A DNA stretch of 64,000 nucleotides from contig NZ_JAKZHW010000001.1 in NCBI RefSeq assembly GCF_022568775.1, forward strand, positions 62,001 to 126,000, in the 5' to 3' direction. The translations under genes and the position numbers were made by a program. Shown here in pieces: positions 1 through 8,605 of the stretch. The stretch's first letter is position 1. Every line of letters starts with the position of its first letter. This DNA comes from Sphingomonas telluris (lineage in GTDB: Bacteria; Pseudomonadota; Alphaproteobacteria; Sphingomonadales; Sphingomonadaceae). The notes below the pieces were generated by a model. The model had not been told where the DNA came from and searched no databases. It saw nothing but the letters and a program-made list of their open reading frames with translations.

Positions 1-519
1 CCGGTTCCACCATGCGAGCGCCAGCAGAATGCCGCCGGAAATGACCGCCAGCACGCCGATCCAGAAGTGCAGCATGAAGGCCACGAGGATGTAGAGCGGC
101 GCCCAGGGCGCGTCGAAGAGTGCGGCAAGGACCGGCGTCCCCACGACCTGCCGGACGGCGTCGAAATCGCGCATTGCCCGGACAGCTTCCGCCGAATTCT
201 TCGATACGATCCTTTGAAGCACGATGGGTGCGACGATCTCGTCGAGACGGAGGCTGGCGCGAACCAGCAGCCTCATGCGGACGGAGTCGAGCGCGGAAAG
301 CGTCAGCAGCGCGATCGCCAGCGCAATGGTCACGAACAGCAGGGTCAGCTTCCCGCCTGTCGTGACGACGCGGTCGTAGACCTGCAGCATGTAGATCGGC
401 GGCGCGAGATACAGGAGGTTGATGAAGAAGCTGAAGACCGCCGCCGCGATGAAGTGCTCGCGGCATGAACGAAGGGCGTCGGCGAGTGCCGGCGGAATCT
501 GGATTCCGGCGAGCTTCAA
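1..519 (-). CDS. Type I secretion ABC transporter (PrtD/HlyB-like), N-terminal part, cut by window edge
   Basis: Only the first 173 residues are in the window; the gene runs off the left edge. They hold the start of an ABC exporter membrane domain: hydrophobic stretches near residues 23-43, 58-77 and 143-170, and the signatures MLQVYDRV (44-51) and FDAPWAPLY (135-143), which are typical of PrtD-type permease/ATPases of type I secretion. Such proteins sit in the inner membrane and pair with a membrane fusion protein and an outer-membrane channel to export proteins. The ATPase domain is not visible. There is no in-frame ATG; an upstream in-frame TGA limits the choices, and a TTG preceded by GAAGAAG about 9 bases upstream gives a family-like N-terminus. 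The family call is firm, the start is not. Confidence 0.75.
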   Translation of the reverse strand, partial: MKLAGIQIPPALADALRSCREHFIAAAVFSFFINLLYLAPPIYMLQVYDRVVTTGGKLTLLFVTIALAIALLTLSALDSVRMRLLVRASLRLDEIVAPIVLQRIVSKNSAEAVRAMRDFDAVRQVVGTPVLAALFDAPWAPLYILVAFMLHFWIGVLAVISGGILLALAWWNR

Positions 520-848
520 CGCGCTGACTTCTTCGCGCCGGGCCGAACGCGGGCCGCAGTTAGACCATCCATGTCAGTCAGACTCCCCAAGCGCCGACGG
601 ACCATGCCGTGAATCTCCAGCAGGCACAATAAGATAGGCTCCCCCCGGCGCATAGTTCACTGGCGCCGATGTGCCGTTATGACGCAATCGCGCGGACTTT
701 TCACCCAAACCGTCCCACCGCCAACACAGATTCATCTATCTCAGTATTTGGATGCACCCATCTTCGGGGCATTCCTGAGTTCGCCTCAGGACCGTTTCAG
801 CAACAGTGACACCCTTGTCGCGGTGGTCTGCGACGGTTTGGGGGGTGT
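520..848. other. Intergenic region between divergent transporter and porin genes
   Basis: No convincing gene on either strand. A small hairpin, CCTGAG-TTCGC-CTCAGG, lies at 774-790, about 60 bases before the porin start. It has no U-run, so it is more likely an mRNA leader structure than a terminator. The region should hold both promoters, but I cannot place them with confidence. Confidence 0.4.
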
Positions 849-2267
849 ATGGTGAAGCACCTTTTGCTGACGTGCGCCGGGCTGATCGTCTCCTCGCCAG
901 CATGGGCGGCTGGCGAATCTACTCAGGGCACGCAGTCCGAACAGGCCGCTTCTCAAGCTTCGCCGATCACCGATCCGGCGGAGCGCGCGCAGGTCATCCA
1001 GGAAATCCAGGAGATGAAGGCGCGGATCAACCGGCTGGAGAACCGGCTTGGTGTGCCGAGCGAACCGCCACAAGTAGCCGCGCAGGTTCCGGTCCCTCCA
1101 CCGCCAAGCAAGCCGAAGGATCACAATCTGGAGCTCTACGGCTTTCTCCAGACCGACGCGATCCAGGACTTCAAACGCGTGAATCCCGATTGGGACGCGA
1201 CCCTGCGACCGTCGCGGATTCCCACGGAAAAGGGTGAATTCGGAAGCAACGGGCAGTCGATCTTCAGCGTCCGTCAGTCGCGCCTCGGCGTGAAGGCGAC
1301 CGGTACGCTTCAGGATCGGCCCTACGAGGCGAAGTTCGAATTCGACCTCTTTGGAACGGGCGTCGATGCAGGCCAAACGACCTTCCGCGTTCGCCATATG
1401 TACGCAAGCTGGGGCCCGATCCTGGTTGGCCAAACGAACACGCTGTTCATGGACGGCGACATCTTCCCGAACGTCTTCGATTATTGGGGTCCGACCGGAA
1501 TGGTCTTCGTCCGCAATCCCCAGATCCGTTGGACCTTCCTGAACGATGGTCATTGGACCGCCGCTGTCGCTCTCGAGCATCCGAGCGACGACATCGATCC
1601 GGGCAACATTCGCCTGATCGACGAGGACATCGCCAGCAACATTCAGCCTAACGAGGAGCTTCCCGACCTGACTGCGGCCGTCCGTTACGGAGGGGATTGG
1701 GGTCATGTCCGGGTGGCGGGCATTCTGCGCAAGATCGGCTACGACACGCGCGGGACCGAGGGCAATGAACCCGAGGGCCATCGGACGGGCTGGGGCGTCA
1801 ACGCAACGGGCTCTTTCAAGCTCGGTATGGCGACACCTAGGCTCGGCGTCGTCTACGGGCGTGGCATAGCGACCTACATGAACGATGGCGGCATGGACCT
1901 GGCGCCATCGGTGGAAACGGTCTTCGTGCCGCCCGACATCATCCTTGTGCCGAGGGCGACGGCCGTCAAACTGTTGGGCGTTTCCGCCTATGTCGACCTG
2001 CAATGGGCAAAGCAGTGGAGCTCGGCAGTCGGCTACAGCTTCACGAAGGTCGACAACACCAACTTCCAGGACGACACCGCCTTCCACAAGGGCGAATATG
2101 CGTCCGCGAACCTGGTCTACGCCCCCTTCGACAATGTCGTTGCGGGCCTCGAATTCCTGTGGGGCAAGCGCACGGACAACGACGGCGACAAGGGCACCGA
2201 CACCCGCATGCAGGGCAGCTTCAAATGGTCCTTCTCGAGCAAGAACATCTGGGACATCGTCAATTGA
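849..2267 (+). CDS. DcaP-like outer-membrane porin
   Basis: A 472-residue exported protein. Residues 1-20 form a signal peptide ending in PAWA before AGES. A predicted coiled coil (about 43-70, EIQEMKARINRLENRL) and a proline-rich linker (about 80-92) precede a beta-barrel-like region with alternating hydrophobic strands, starting at LELYGFLQTDAIQDF. This layout, an N-terminal trimerising coiled coil then a barrel opening with YGF, matches the DcaP-like trimeric porins, which take up small, often anionic, solutes. The start ATG follows GGGGGGT. It converges on the pflA end with a 16-base gap, so it is not in the formate-lyase operon, although it could serve the same physiology. The substrate is unknown. 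Confidence 0.8.
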   Translation: MVKHLLLTCAGLIVSSPAWAAGESTQGTQSEQAASQASPITDPAERAQVIQEIQEMKARINRLENRLGVPSEPPQVAAQVPVPPPPSKPKDHNLELYGFLQTDAIQDFKRVNPDWDATLRPSRIPTEKGEFGSNGQSIFSVRQSRLGVKATGTLQDRPYEAKFEFDLFGTGVDAGQTTFRVRHMYASWGPILVGQTNTLFMDGDIFPNVFDYWGPTGMVFVRNPQIRWTFLNDGHWTAAVALEHPSDDIDPGNIRLIDEDIASNIQPNEELPDLTAAVRYGGDWGHVRVAGILRKIGYDTRGTEGNEPEGHRTGWGVNATGSFKLGMATPRLGVVYGRGIATYMNDGGMDLAPSVETVFVPPDIILVPRATAVKLLGVSAYVDLQWAKQWSSAVGYSFTKVDNTNFQDDTAFHKGEYASANLVYAPFDNVVAGLEFLWGKRTDNDGDKGTDTRMQGSFKWSFSSKNIWDIVN

Positions 2268-2283
2268 TGTCCCTGATCGCGGC

Positions 2284-3144
2284 CTAGCTCGCGTCCAATC
2301 CCGCGCCGCGGAAGATTTCGACCGCCTTGGCGACCAATTCGTTGGAGGGCGGCTGTGTGTCCTTCAGCTGATAGTTTAGCTTTAGGCGCTCCCACTTGTA
2401 CTCGCCGAGCTGGTGGAACGGCAGGATTTCCGCGCGCTCCACGACGCCGAGAGACGCTCCGAACGTCGCCAAGGCTTCCATCTCTTCGGGGATGTCCGTG
2501 AGGCCGGGCACCAGCACGTAGCGCAGCCACATCGGGCGCTTCAGCGCTGCCAGGCGGTTGGCGAATTCCAGCACGTCCTCGTTATGCATGCCGCCTGTCA
2601 CGCGCTCATGCTGCCCGCGCGTGAAGGCCTTCATGTCGAGGATGACGAGATCGATGTTGCGGATTTCGTCGTCGGATAGCCGATCTCCGAAGTAGCCGTT
2701 CGACTCCATCGCCGTGTGAACGCCCATTTCCTTGACCGCCTTGAACAGGCGAGCTGCAAACCTGTCCTGCATCAGCGGCTCGCCGCCAGACAGCGTGAAG
2801 CCGCCTTTCATCGCCTTCAGCCCGTTCGCATATTTGCGGATCTCAGTGATCGCCTGGTCGAGCGTCACGGGGATGCCGTTGCTGAGCGTCCACGTGTCGG
2901 GGTTGTGGCAGTACTGGCAGCGGAACATGCAGGCGGTCGTCCAGGCGACCAGCCTGATGCCGGGACCGTCGACCGCCGACCCAGTGGTGAAGCTGTGCAG
3001 AAAGCCCATGTCGCCCGTCTTGAGCGCGCTGCGGACGTCCGTGTCCGGCACCGTCTCGCCGAGATGCACGCGCATCTCGAATGGCGACTTGGCTTCGAGC
3101 GAAACCTTCTCAGGCGCGACCGCCGGCGCCGGTATCGTTTCCAC
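2284..3144 (-). CDS. pflA: Pyruvate formate-lyase activating enzyme (radical SAM)
   Basis: A 286-residue radical-SAM protein that generates the glycyl radical on pyruvate formate-lyase using S-adenosylmethionine and a [4Fe-4S] cluster. The CxxxCxxC motif is C72-MFR-C76-QY-C79, followed by HNPDTW; the SAM-binding TLSGGEP motif lies near residue 118. It is about 40 residues longer at the N-terminus than the usual ~246-residue enzyme; that extension shows no recognisable domain. The start is GTG, one base after the pflB stop, with GGAG upstream, so the two genes are translationally linked. It is the last gene of the minus-strand operon sdaA-MFS-pflB-pflA. Confidence 0.93.
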   Translation of the reverse strand: METIPAPAVAPEKVSLEAKSPFEMRVHLGETVPDTDVRSALKTGDMGFLHSFTTGSAVDGPGIRLVAWTTACMFRCQYCHNPDTWTLSNGIPVTLDQAITEIRKYANGLKAMKGGFTLSGGEPLMQDRFAARLFKAVKEMGVHTAMESNGYFGDRLSDDEIRNIDLVILDMKAFTRGQHERVTGGMHNEDVLEFANRLAALKRPMWLRYVLVPGLTDIPEEMEALATFGASLGVVERAEILPFHQLGEYKWERLKLNYQLKDTQPPSNELVAKAVEIFRGAGLDAS

Positions 3145-3145
3145 T

Positions 3146-5404
3146 TCAGTCTCCGTGGAAGGTGCGGTTGATCACGTCCATCTGCTGCTCACGGGTCAGC
3201 CGCACAAAGTTCACGGCGTACCCGGACACACGGATGGTTAGGCTTGGATATTTCTCCGGATGATCCATCGCATCCATCAAAGTGTCGCGGTTCAGCACGT
3301 TGATGTTCATGTGATAGCCGGTGGTCCCGAAGAAGCCGTCGAGGATCGACGTCAGGTTCGTGATCCGGTCGTTCTCCGTCCGGCCTAAACCCGTCGGAAC
3401 CAGCGTGGTCGTCAGCGAGATGCCGTCCTGCGCATCGCGGTACGGGATCTTTGCCACCGAGGCCGCCGACGCATGGATGCCGTGGCTGTCGCGGCCGTGC
3501 ATCGGGTTTGCTCCCGGAGCGAAGGGCTCGCCCTTCCGCCGTCCGTCCGGCGTGTTCCCGGTTGCCTTCCCGTAGACGACATTCGACGTGATCGTCAGCA
3601 CCGACTGAGTGTGCAGCGCGTTCCGATACAGCGGATACTTCCGCAGCTTCGACATGAAGGTCGAAACCAGCCAGGCCGCCATTCCGTCGACGCGATTGTC
3701 GTTGTTCCCGAACAGCGGGAACTCGCCTTCAGTGACATAATCGATGATGAGCCCGGTTTCGTCGCGGACGACTTTGACCTTCGCATATTTGATTGCTGAC
3801 AGGCTGTCGGCGACGACGGACATGCCCGCGATGCCAAACGCCATCGTGCGGAGTGGCGCATAGTCGTGCAGCGCCATCTCGATACGCTCGTAGGCATATT
3901 TGTCGTGCATGTAGTGGATGACGTTCATCGCGCTGGCGTAGACGCCGGCCAGCCAGTCCATCATCTTGTCGAAGCGGTCGACGATGTCGTCGAAGTCGAG
4001 GTAGTCGCCCTGCACCGGCTCGGTCGCGGGAGCCACCTGCTTTCCGCTGACTTCGTCTCGCCCGCCGTTGATGGCGTAGAGCATTGCCTTCGCGAGGTTG
4101 GCGCGCGCTCCGAAGAACTGCATTTGCTTGCCCATGGCCATGGGCGAAACGCAGCAGGCGATGGCGCCGTCGTCGCCCCACGCCATGCGCATGATTTCGT
4201 CGCTTTCGAACTGGATCGAACTCGTGTCGATCGCGACCTTGGCAGAGAAGCGCCGGAACCCCTCCGGCAATTGCGGTGTGTACCAGATGGTCAGGTTCGG
4301 CTCCGGCGCCGGACCGAGGTTGTAGAGCGTCTGCAGGAAGCGGAAGCTGGTCTTGGTGACAAGCGGCCGTCCGTCGTCGGCCATGCCCGCGATCGATTCG
4401 GTGACCCAGGTCGGATCGCCGGCGAACAAATCGTCATATTCCGGCGAGCGCAGGAAACGGATGATGCGCAGTTTGATCACGAAATCGTCGACGATCTCCT
4501 GCGCTTGCTCCTCGGTCAGAGTGCCGTTGGCGAGATCGCGCTCGAAATAGATGTCGAGGAACGTCGATACGCGGCCCAGCGACATGGCCGCGCCGTTCTG
4601 CTCCTTCACCGCCGCCAGGTAGCCGAAGTAGAGCCACTGCACGGCTTCCTTCGCGGTGCCGGCCGGGCCCGAAATGTCGAAGCCGTATTTGGCAGCCATC
4701 TCCTTGAGCTCGCCAAGCGCCCGAATCTGCTCGCTCAGTTCTTCGCGGTCGCGAATGATGGCGTCCGTGGACCATTCGTCGTCGAGCGAAAGCTTCTCGG
4801 CCTGCTTCGCTTCGATCAGACGATCGACTCCGTACAGCGCCACGCGGCGGTAATCGCCGATGATGCGTCCGCGCCCGTAGGCGTCTGGGAGACCGGTCAG
4901 GACGTGCGAGCTGCGGCATTTGCGGACGTCGGTCGTGTAGGCGTCGAACACGCCTTCGTTGTGCGTCTTGCGATATTTGGTGAAGATCTCGACGACCTTC
5001 GGATCGGGCTTGTAGCCATACGCTTCGAGACCGTTCGTCACCATTTTCAGGCCGCCGTTGGGCATGATGGCGCGCTTCAGCGGCGCGTCCGTCTGCAGGC
5101 CGACGATGACCTCGTTCTTCTTGTCGATGTAGCCGGCCTCGTGCGCGGTGATCGAGCTCGGGATTTGCGAAACGTCGAGCACGCCTTTCTTGCGCTCCTC
5201 GACGAAAAGGTCGGTCAGCTTCTTCCAGAGCGCGGTCGTCCGCTTCGTCGGACCCGCAAGGAAGCTCTCGTCCCCGTAATAGGGCTCGTAATTGTGCTGC
5301 ATGAAGTTGCGGACGTTGATCTCCTTCGTCCACAGCCCCGGCTTGAACGCGTCGGTCGCGGCCTTCTTCGTGGTCTTCTCCGCTTCGAGGACGTCAGTCG
5401 ACAT
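3146..5404 (-). CDS. pflB: Formate C-acetyltransferase (pyruvate formate-lyase)
   Basis: A 752-residue glycyl-radical enzyme, close to the ~760 residues of E. coli PflB, which converts pyruvate plus CoA into acetyl-CoA plus formate in the cytoplasm. The catalytic Cys-Cys pair is C417-C418 in [10 protein letters not shown] and the radical glycine is G728 in RVSGYAVNF, near the C-terminus as required. The start ATG has a strong GGAGG upstream. The enzyme is destroyed by oxygen once activated, so its presence implies a micro-oxic or anaerobic phase of life. The activase follows directly; the serine dehydratase and an MFS carrier precede it in the same operon. I found no clear FNR-type box by eye upstream of the operon. 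Confidence 0.96.
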   Translation of the reverse strand: MSTDVLEAEKTTKKAATDAFKPGLWTKEINVRNFMQHNYEPYYGDESFLAGPTKRTTALWKKLTDLFVEERKKGVLDVSQIPSSITAHEAGYIDKKNEVIVGLQTDAPLKRAIMPNGGLKMVTNGLEAYGYKPDPKVVEIFTKYRKTHNEGVFDAYTTDVRKCRSSHVLTGLPDAYGRGRIIGDYRRVALYGVDRLIEAKQAEKLSLDDEWSTDAIIRDREELSEQIRALGELKEMAAKYGFDISGPAGTAKEAVQWLYFGYLAAVKEQNGAAMSLGRVSTFLDIYFERDLANGTLTEEQAQEIVDDFVIKLRIIRFLRSPEYDDLFAGDPTWVTESIAGMADDGRPLVTKTSFRFLQTLYNLGPAPEPNLTIWYTPQLPEGFRRFSAKVAIDTSSIQFESDEIMRMAWGDDGAIACCVSPMAMGKQMQFFGARANLAKAMLYAINGGRDEVSGKQVAPATEPVQGDYLDFDDIVDRFDKMMDWLAGVYASAMNVIHYMHDKYAYERIEMALHDYAPLRTMAFGIAGMSVVADSLSAIKYAKVKVVRDETGLIIDYVTEGEFPLFGNNDNRVDGMAAWLVSTFMSKLRKYPLYRNALHTQSVLTITSNVVYGKATGNTPDGRRKGEPFAPGANPMHGRDSHGIHASAASVAKIPYRDAQDGISLTTTLVPTGLGRTENDRITNLTSILDGFFGTTGYHMNINVLNRDTLMDAMDHPEKYPSLTIRVSGYAVNFVRLTREQQMDVINRTFHGD

Positions 5405-5422
5405 CTGTGCCTCCGTTTGAAT

Positions 5423-6721
5423 TCATTCAGCCGGCAGCTCCGCGCCCATCGTCGGAGCTTCCGTGGATTTGCGAGCCTTCGGACCGGTCTCGCGCAGAAG
5501 AAGGGTGAGGACGATCGCCAGCACGACGCCGTAGAGCAGGGGCTGGAACGTCTCCTGGTAATGAGCCAGCTCGCGCTCGCCGCCCGCGCTGGCTTGCGTC
5601 AGCCAGCGAGCGAAAATCGGGCCGAGCAGTGCCGTCAGCGAGAAGTTGAGGAAGTTGATGACGCCGGTCGCGGTGCCGCTGTGCTCCGGCCTGTTGGCTT
5701 CCTTGATCACCGTGTACGGGATCATCGCCGCACCCGACGCGATGCCGGCGACGAGCGCGAGCGAGTAGGGCGGAAAGACCTCGCGCGGGCCGTACAGGAT
5801 CAGGGCGAGCGAGAGGAGAAGCACGACGGCCGCGCCGATGATCACCGGCTTCCGCCGCCCGATCCGGTCGGTGAGCCAGCCAAGGAGCGGACAGCCGATG
5901 ATCCAGCCGAAGGGCACTGCCGCGGAGCGCAGCACGGCGACTTCGTAAGGCACGTCGTGCCCCTCTTGCAGGAAGCGCACGCCCCAGACCATGTCGAAGA
6001 TGGTCGTCGGGATGAAGATCAGCCCGGCGATCAGGCCGCACAGGAGCGACTGCGGATTGATGAACACCGTACCCATGGCCTTGAGCGCAGGGCCGAGACC
6101 CACGCCGGCGGCGTCCTTCGGCTTTGCCTCCTGCTTGGGGATCAGGAAGAAGAGCAGGACCGCGATCGGAATGCCGATGATGCCCATGACGAACCAGAAG
6201 CGGTCCCAGGGCAGTCCGGACGAAATCAGCGGCCCCACCACGAACTGACCAGCCGAGCCGCCGGCCATGCCGAACATCTGCGTCGCACCGATGAGCGTGG
6301 CGGCCTTCGAAACGGGCATGAAGGTGGTGACGAGGTAGACCGCTCCGATCAGCGCAAAGACGCCGCCCGCGCCCTGCATGAAGCGGCCGATGCTTCCGAT
6401 CGTCGGATCCGCGGTCGAGAACATGAGCGCGCCGATGGCCACGCTTGCCGCACCCAGCGGGACTACCTTCTTCGGCCCGATCTGATCGAGGGCGACGCCC
6501 GCGACGAGGCTGAAGGGAGCGTAAGCGTAGTAGAAGAGCCCCACGAGTGAGGCCACGCCGACTGCACTGAGACCGAATGCCTCGCTGAGTTCCGGCACCA
6601 TGACGGCCGGCGCCGAGCGCATCGAATATTGGTAGAAATAGAAGACAGCGGTCAGGAGCCATGCGACGGTGACGACACCGATCGATGTGGCCGCTCCCGA
6701 CCGCTGTTCTGACGCGGTCAC
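5423..6721 (-). CDS. MFS transporter within the pyruvate formate-lyase operon
   Basis: A 432-residue integral membrane protein with about 12 hydrophobic segments and the MFS loop 2-3 signature region (LDQIGPKKVV, about 79-88), repeated in the second half as LTDRIGRRKPV. The first segment region, with FYFYQYSMRSAPAVMVPEL, resembles carboxylate/sugar-phosphate-type MFS members. The start is GTG with GAGGAG upstream. It sits between sdaA and pflB with gaps of 13 and 18 bases, so it is co-transcribed with serine-to-pyruvate-to-formate enzymes. A serine, pyruvate or formate carrier is the natural guess, but the sequence alone does not give the substrate. Confidence 0.85.
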   Translation of the reverse strand: MTASEQRSGAATSIGVVTVAWLLTAVFYFYQYSMRSAPAVMVPELSEAFGLSAVGVASLVGLFYYAYAPFSLVAGVALDQIGPKKVVPLGAASVAIGALMFSTADPTIGSIGRFMQGAGGVFALIGAVYLVTTFMPVSKAATLIGATQMFGMAGGSAGQFVVGPLISSGLPWDRFWFVMGIIGIPIAVLLFFLIPKQEAKPKDAAGVGLGPALKAMGTVFINPQSLLCGLIAGLIFIPTTIFDMVWGVRFLQEGHDVPYEVAVLRSAAVPFGWIIGCPLLGWLTDRIGRRKPVIIGAAVVLLLSLALILYGPREVFPPYSLALVAGIASGAAMIPYTVIKEANRPEHSGTATGVINFLNFSLTALLGPIFARWLTQASAGGERELAHYQETFQPLLYGVVLAIVLTLLLRETGPKARKSTEAPTMGAELPAE

Positions 6722-6734
6722 GACAAGCTGCTCC

Positions 6735-8327
6735 TCAGCAGAGGACGAGCGCTTGGGCGAGACCTGCCTCCGAAGTCTCCTTGTACTTCGAGTTCATGTC
6801 TTTGGCGGTCTGGGCCAGCGCCGTGATCACGGTATCGACGTCGACACGCCGGTTCTCGGCGATCTCGTTCTTGGCGATGAGGTAGCCCGTCCAGGACTTT
6901 ACGGCCCCGAAGGCGCAGCGCTCGATGCACGGGATTTGGACAAAGCCCGCGACCGGGTCGCAGGTCATTCCGAGATGATGCTCGAGAGCAGCACCTGCGC
7001 CATTGGCCGAGATTTGCGGAGTCTCGTCGTAGGCCGCTGCAATCGCCGCTGCGCCCATGCCGGAAGCGACACCGATTTCGGCCTGGCAGCCGCCCTCGGC
7101 CGCGGAGAGGGTTGCGTTATGCTTGCAAAGGTAGCCAATGATGGCGCCCGCGAGCAGCGCTTCCCGCTGCTTTTGGTCCGACAACTTCGCGCCTTCCGAC
7201 CCCAACGAGTAGATGACCGCCGGCATCACGCCCGCCGACCCGCCCGTTGGCGCGGTAATGACGAGGTGCCCGCGCGCATTTTCCTCCGAGCCCGCAAGCG
7301 CGGCTGCCGAAACGAGGCCGATTCCCTTTCGGGCGGGGAATGGCTCGTTGAGTGCGTTCTTGTAGACGTCGCCTGCCTTGGTTTTGAGCTTGATCGGTCC
7401 AGGCAGGGTTGCCGTCGGTGCGGCAAGGCCGGTCTTCACCGTCGCCCTCATCGCGCCCAGGATCTTGTCGAGGAACGCGTCGATCTCGGCCTTGTCGCGG
7501 CCGCTAATGGCGAGCTCGTTGGCATAAGCGAGCTGTGCGAGCGTGATATTGTCGCGCTTGGTGTAGTCGAGCACCTCCTTCATCGTCGAATAGGGGTACT
7601 TCGGCGGGTTCTTCTTCGGGGGAGTGTAGCCCTTCCATTCGATGAAACCGCCTCCGACGGAGTAGTATTCCTGCTCCAGCAGGACCTTGTCTCCCGCCAT
7701 CAATTTAGCGGTCATCGTGTTGGGGTGATGGAATTCGCCCTTGGGGGCATCGTAGACGATGTCCTTCAGCGACACGTTGATCGTCTTCGACCCGAGCTTC
7801 ACCGGGAACTGCTTGTCGGGATGGACAACCAGATCGTCGAGGATGGCTGGGTCGATTGTCGCCGGCTCGTAGCCAGCAAGCCCGGCAAGTGCGGCGCGCT
7901 CCGTGCCGTGGCCTTTGCCGGTCGCGCTGAGGCTGCCGAACAGATGCACCCTGAGAGCCGTCGCCTGCGCGAGCTGGTCGGCGGGTAGCTTGGAGGCGCG
8001 CTGGTAGAAGTCGTACGTAATCCGCATTGGACCGATCGTGTGCGACGAGGACGGTCCCGGGCCGACTTTGTAGAACTCGTCCACCAGGGTCATCACGGGA
8101 CCCTTGCTGTTCTTGACGACCTGCAGGTTCGGATCGACGTCACCGCCACCGAGGGGCTTTCCTGCGGGCGCCTGCGCCCAGAGGGGATTGGCCGTTCCGC
8201 CCAGGGCGACGATGGCCGTCGCCATGGCGCTGCGCATCATGAAGGAGCGGCGGTCCGATCCGGTCGGTGGCTCAGAAAAATCGAGTTCGGGGCAGACGAA
8301 ACTCTCGTTACGGTCTTCGCTATCCAT
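6735..8327 (-). CDS. sdaA: Iron-sulfur L-serine dehydratase (L-serine ammonia-lyase) with apparent Tat signal
   Basis: A 530-residue single-chain [4Fe-4S] L-serine dehydratase (serine to pyruvate plus ammonia). The catalytic domain starts near residue 78 with the family motif GPGPSSSHTIGP (89-100) and contains SVGGGF (223-228). The cluster-binding cysteines are C414, C456 and C467; the chain ends in Cys (C530), the C-terminal tail residue that occupies the cluster iron in the Legionella enzyme. The N-terminus carries a twin-arginine-type signal: SDRRSFMM with arginines 26-27, then an alanine-rich hydrophobic stretch and PLWAQA near residue 51. Bacterial serine dehydratases are normally cytoplasmic, so this is odd. 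The start was chosen for its GAGGAG ribosome-binding site; longer frames upstream look non-coding. First gene of the pfl operon. Confidence 0.92.
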   Translation of the reverse strand: MDSEDRNESFVCPELDFSEPPTGSDRRSFMMRSAMATAIVALGGTANPLWAQAPAGKPLGGGDVDPNLQVVKNSKGPVMTLVDEFYKVGPGPSSSHTIGPMRITYDFYQRASKLPADQLAQATALRVHLFGSLSATGKGHGTERAALAGLAGYEPATIDPAILDDLVVHPDKQFPVKLGSKTINVSLKDIVYDAPKGEFHHPNTMTAKLMAGDKVLLEQEYYSVGGGFIEWKGYTPPKKNPPKYPYSTMKEVLDYTKRDNITLAQLAYANELAISGRDKAEIDAFLDKILGAMRATVKTGLAAPTATLPGPIKLKTKAGDVYKNALNEPFPARKGIGLVSAAALAGSEENARGHLVITAPTGGSAGVMPAVIYSLGSEGAKLSDQKQREALLAGAIIGYLCKHNATLSAAEGGCQAEIGVASGMGAAAIAAAYDETPQISANGAGAALEHHLGMTCDPVAGFVQIPCIERCAFGAVKSWTGYLIAKNEIAENRRVDVDTVITALAQTAKDMNSKYKETSEAGLAQALVLC

Positions 8328-8605
8328 CGCGTGCGCTCCTCGGGTGAGGGTGAGGGAGATCGAGCGCCAGCCCGGCACAGACGAGTCCCGGACCCCCCAA
8401 TCCTCTCGTGAACTGCGGAAAGCTTTATGGAATGGTGGCGCCATCGGTATCAGGGCGAACCCCGAAGCCGCCCCATCCAAATTCTGATGGTACCCTGAGG
8501 CCCGAGCAGCCGCTGCGGTCTTTTGGACGACGCGTAGGGAGATTTCCGGATTAACCGCGGGGGCCTGCTGCCTATTCTGCCGGTTCAATTCCGGAGACGA
8601 ATGCG
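8328..8605. promoter_or_regulatory. Divergent promoter region between sdaA and the DUF3141 gene
   Basis: This 278-base gap must hold the promoters of both fermentation operons. I see no gene in it. The sequence TTCCGGA occurs twice, near 8542 and 8589. I looked for the FNR/Anr consensus TTGAT-N4-ATCAA and found no convincing match. The operator logic is therefore undetermined. Confidence 0.4.

Noticed and set aside
3866..6550. Very long plus-strand open frame opposite pflB and the MFS gene
   Set aside because: It is the GC-driven complement of two certain genes on the minus strand; its translation is low-complexity Arg/Asp/Val-rich and matches no family.
8328..8605. FNR/Anr box controlling the pyruvate formate-lyase operon
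   Set aside because: No convincing TTGAT-N4-ATCAA match in the divergent region; only short TTCCGGA repeats.
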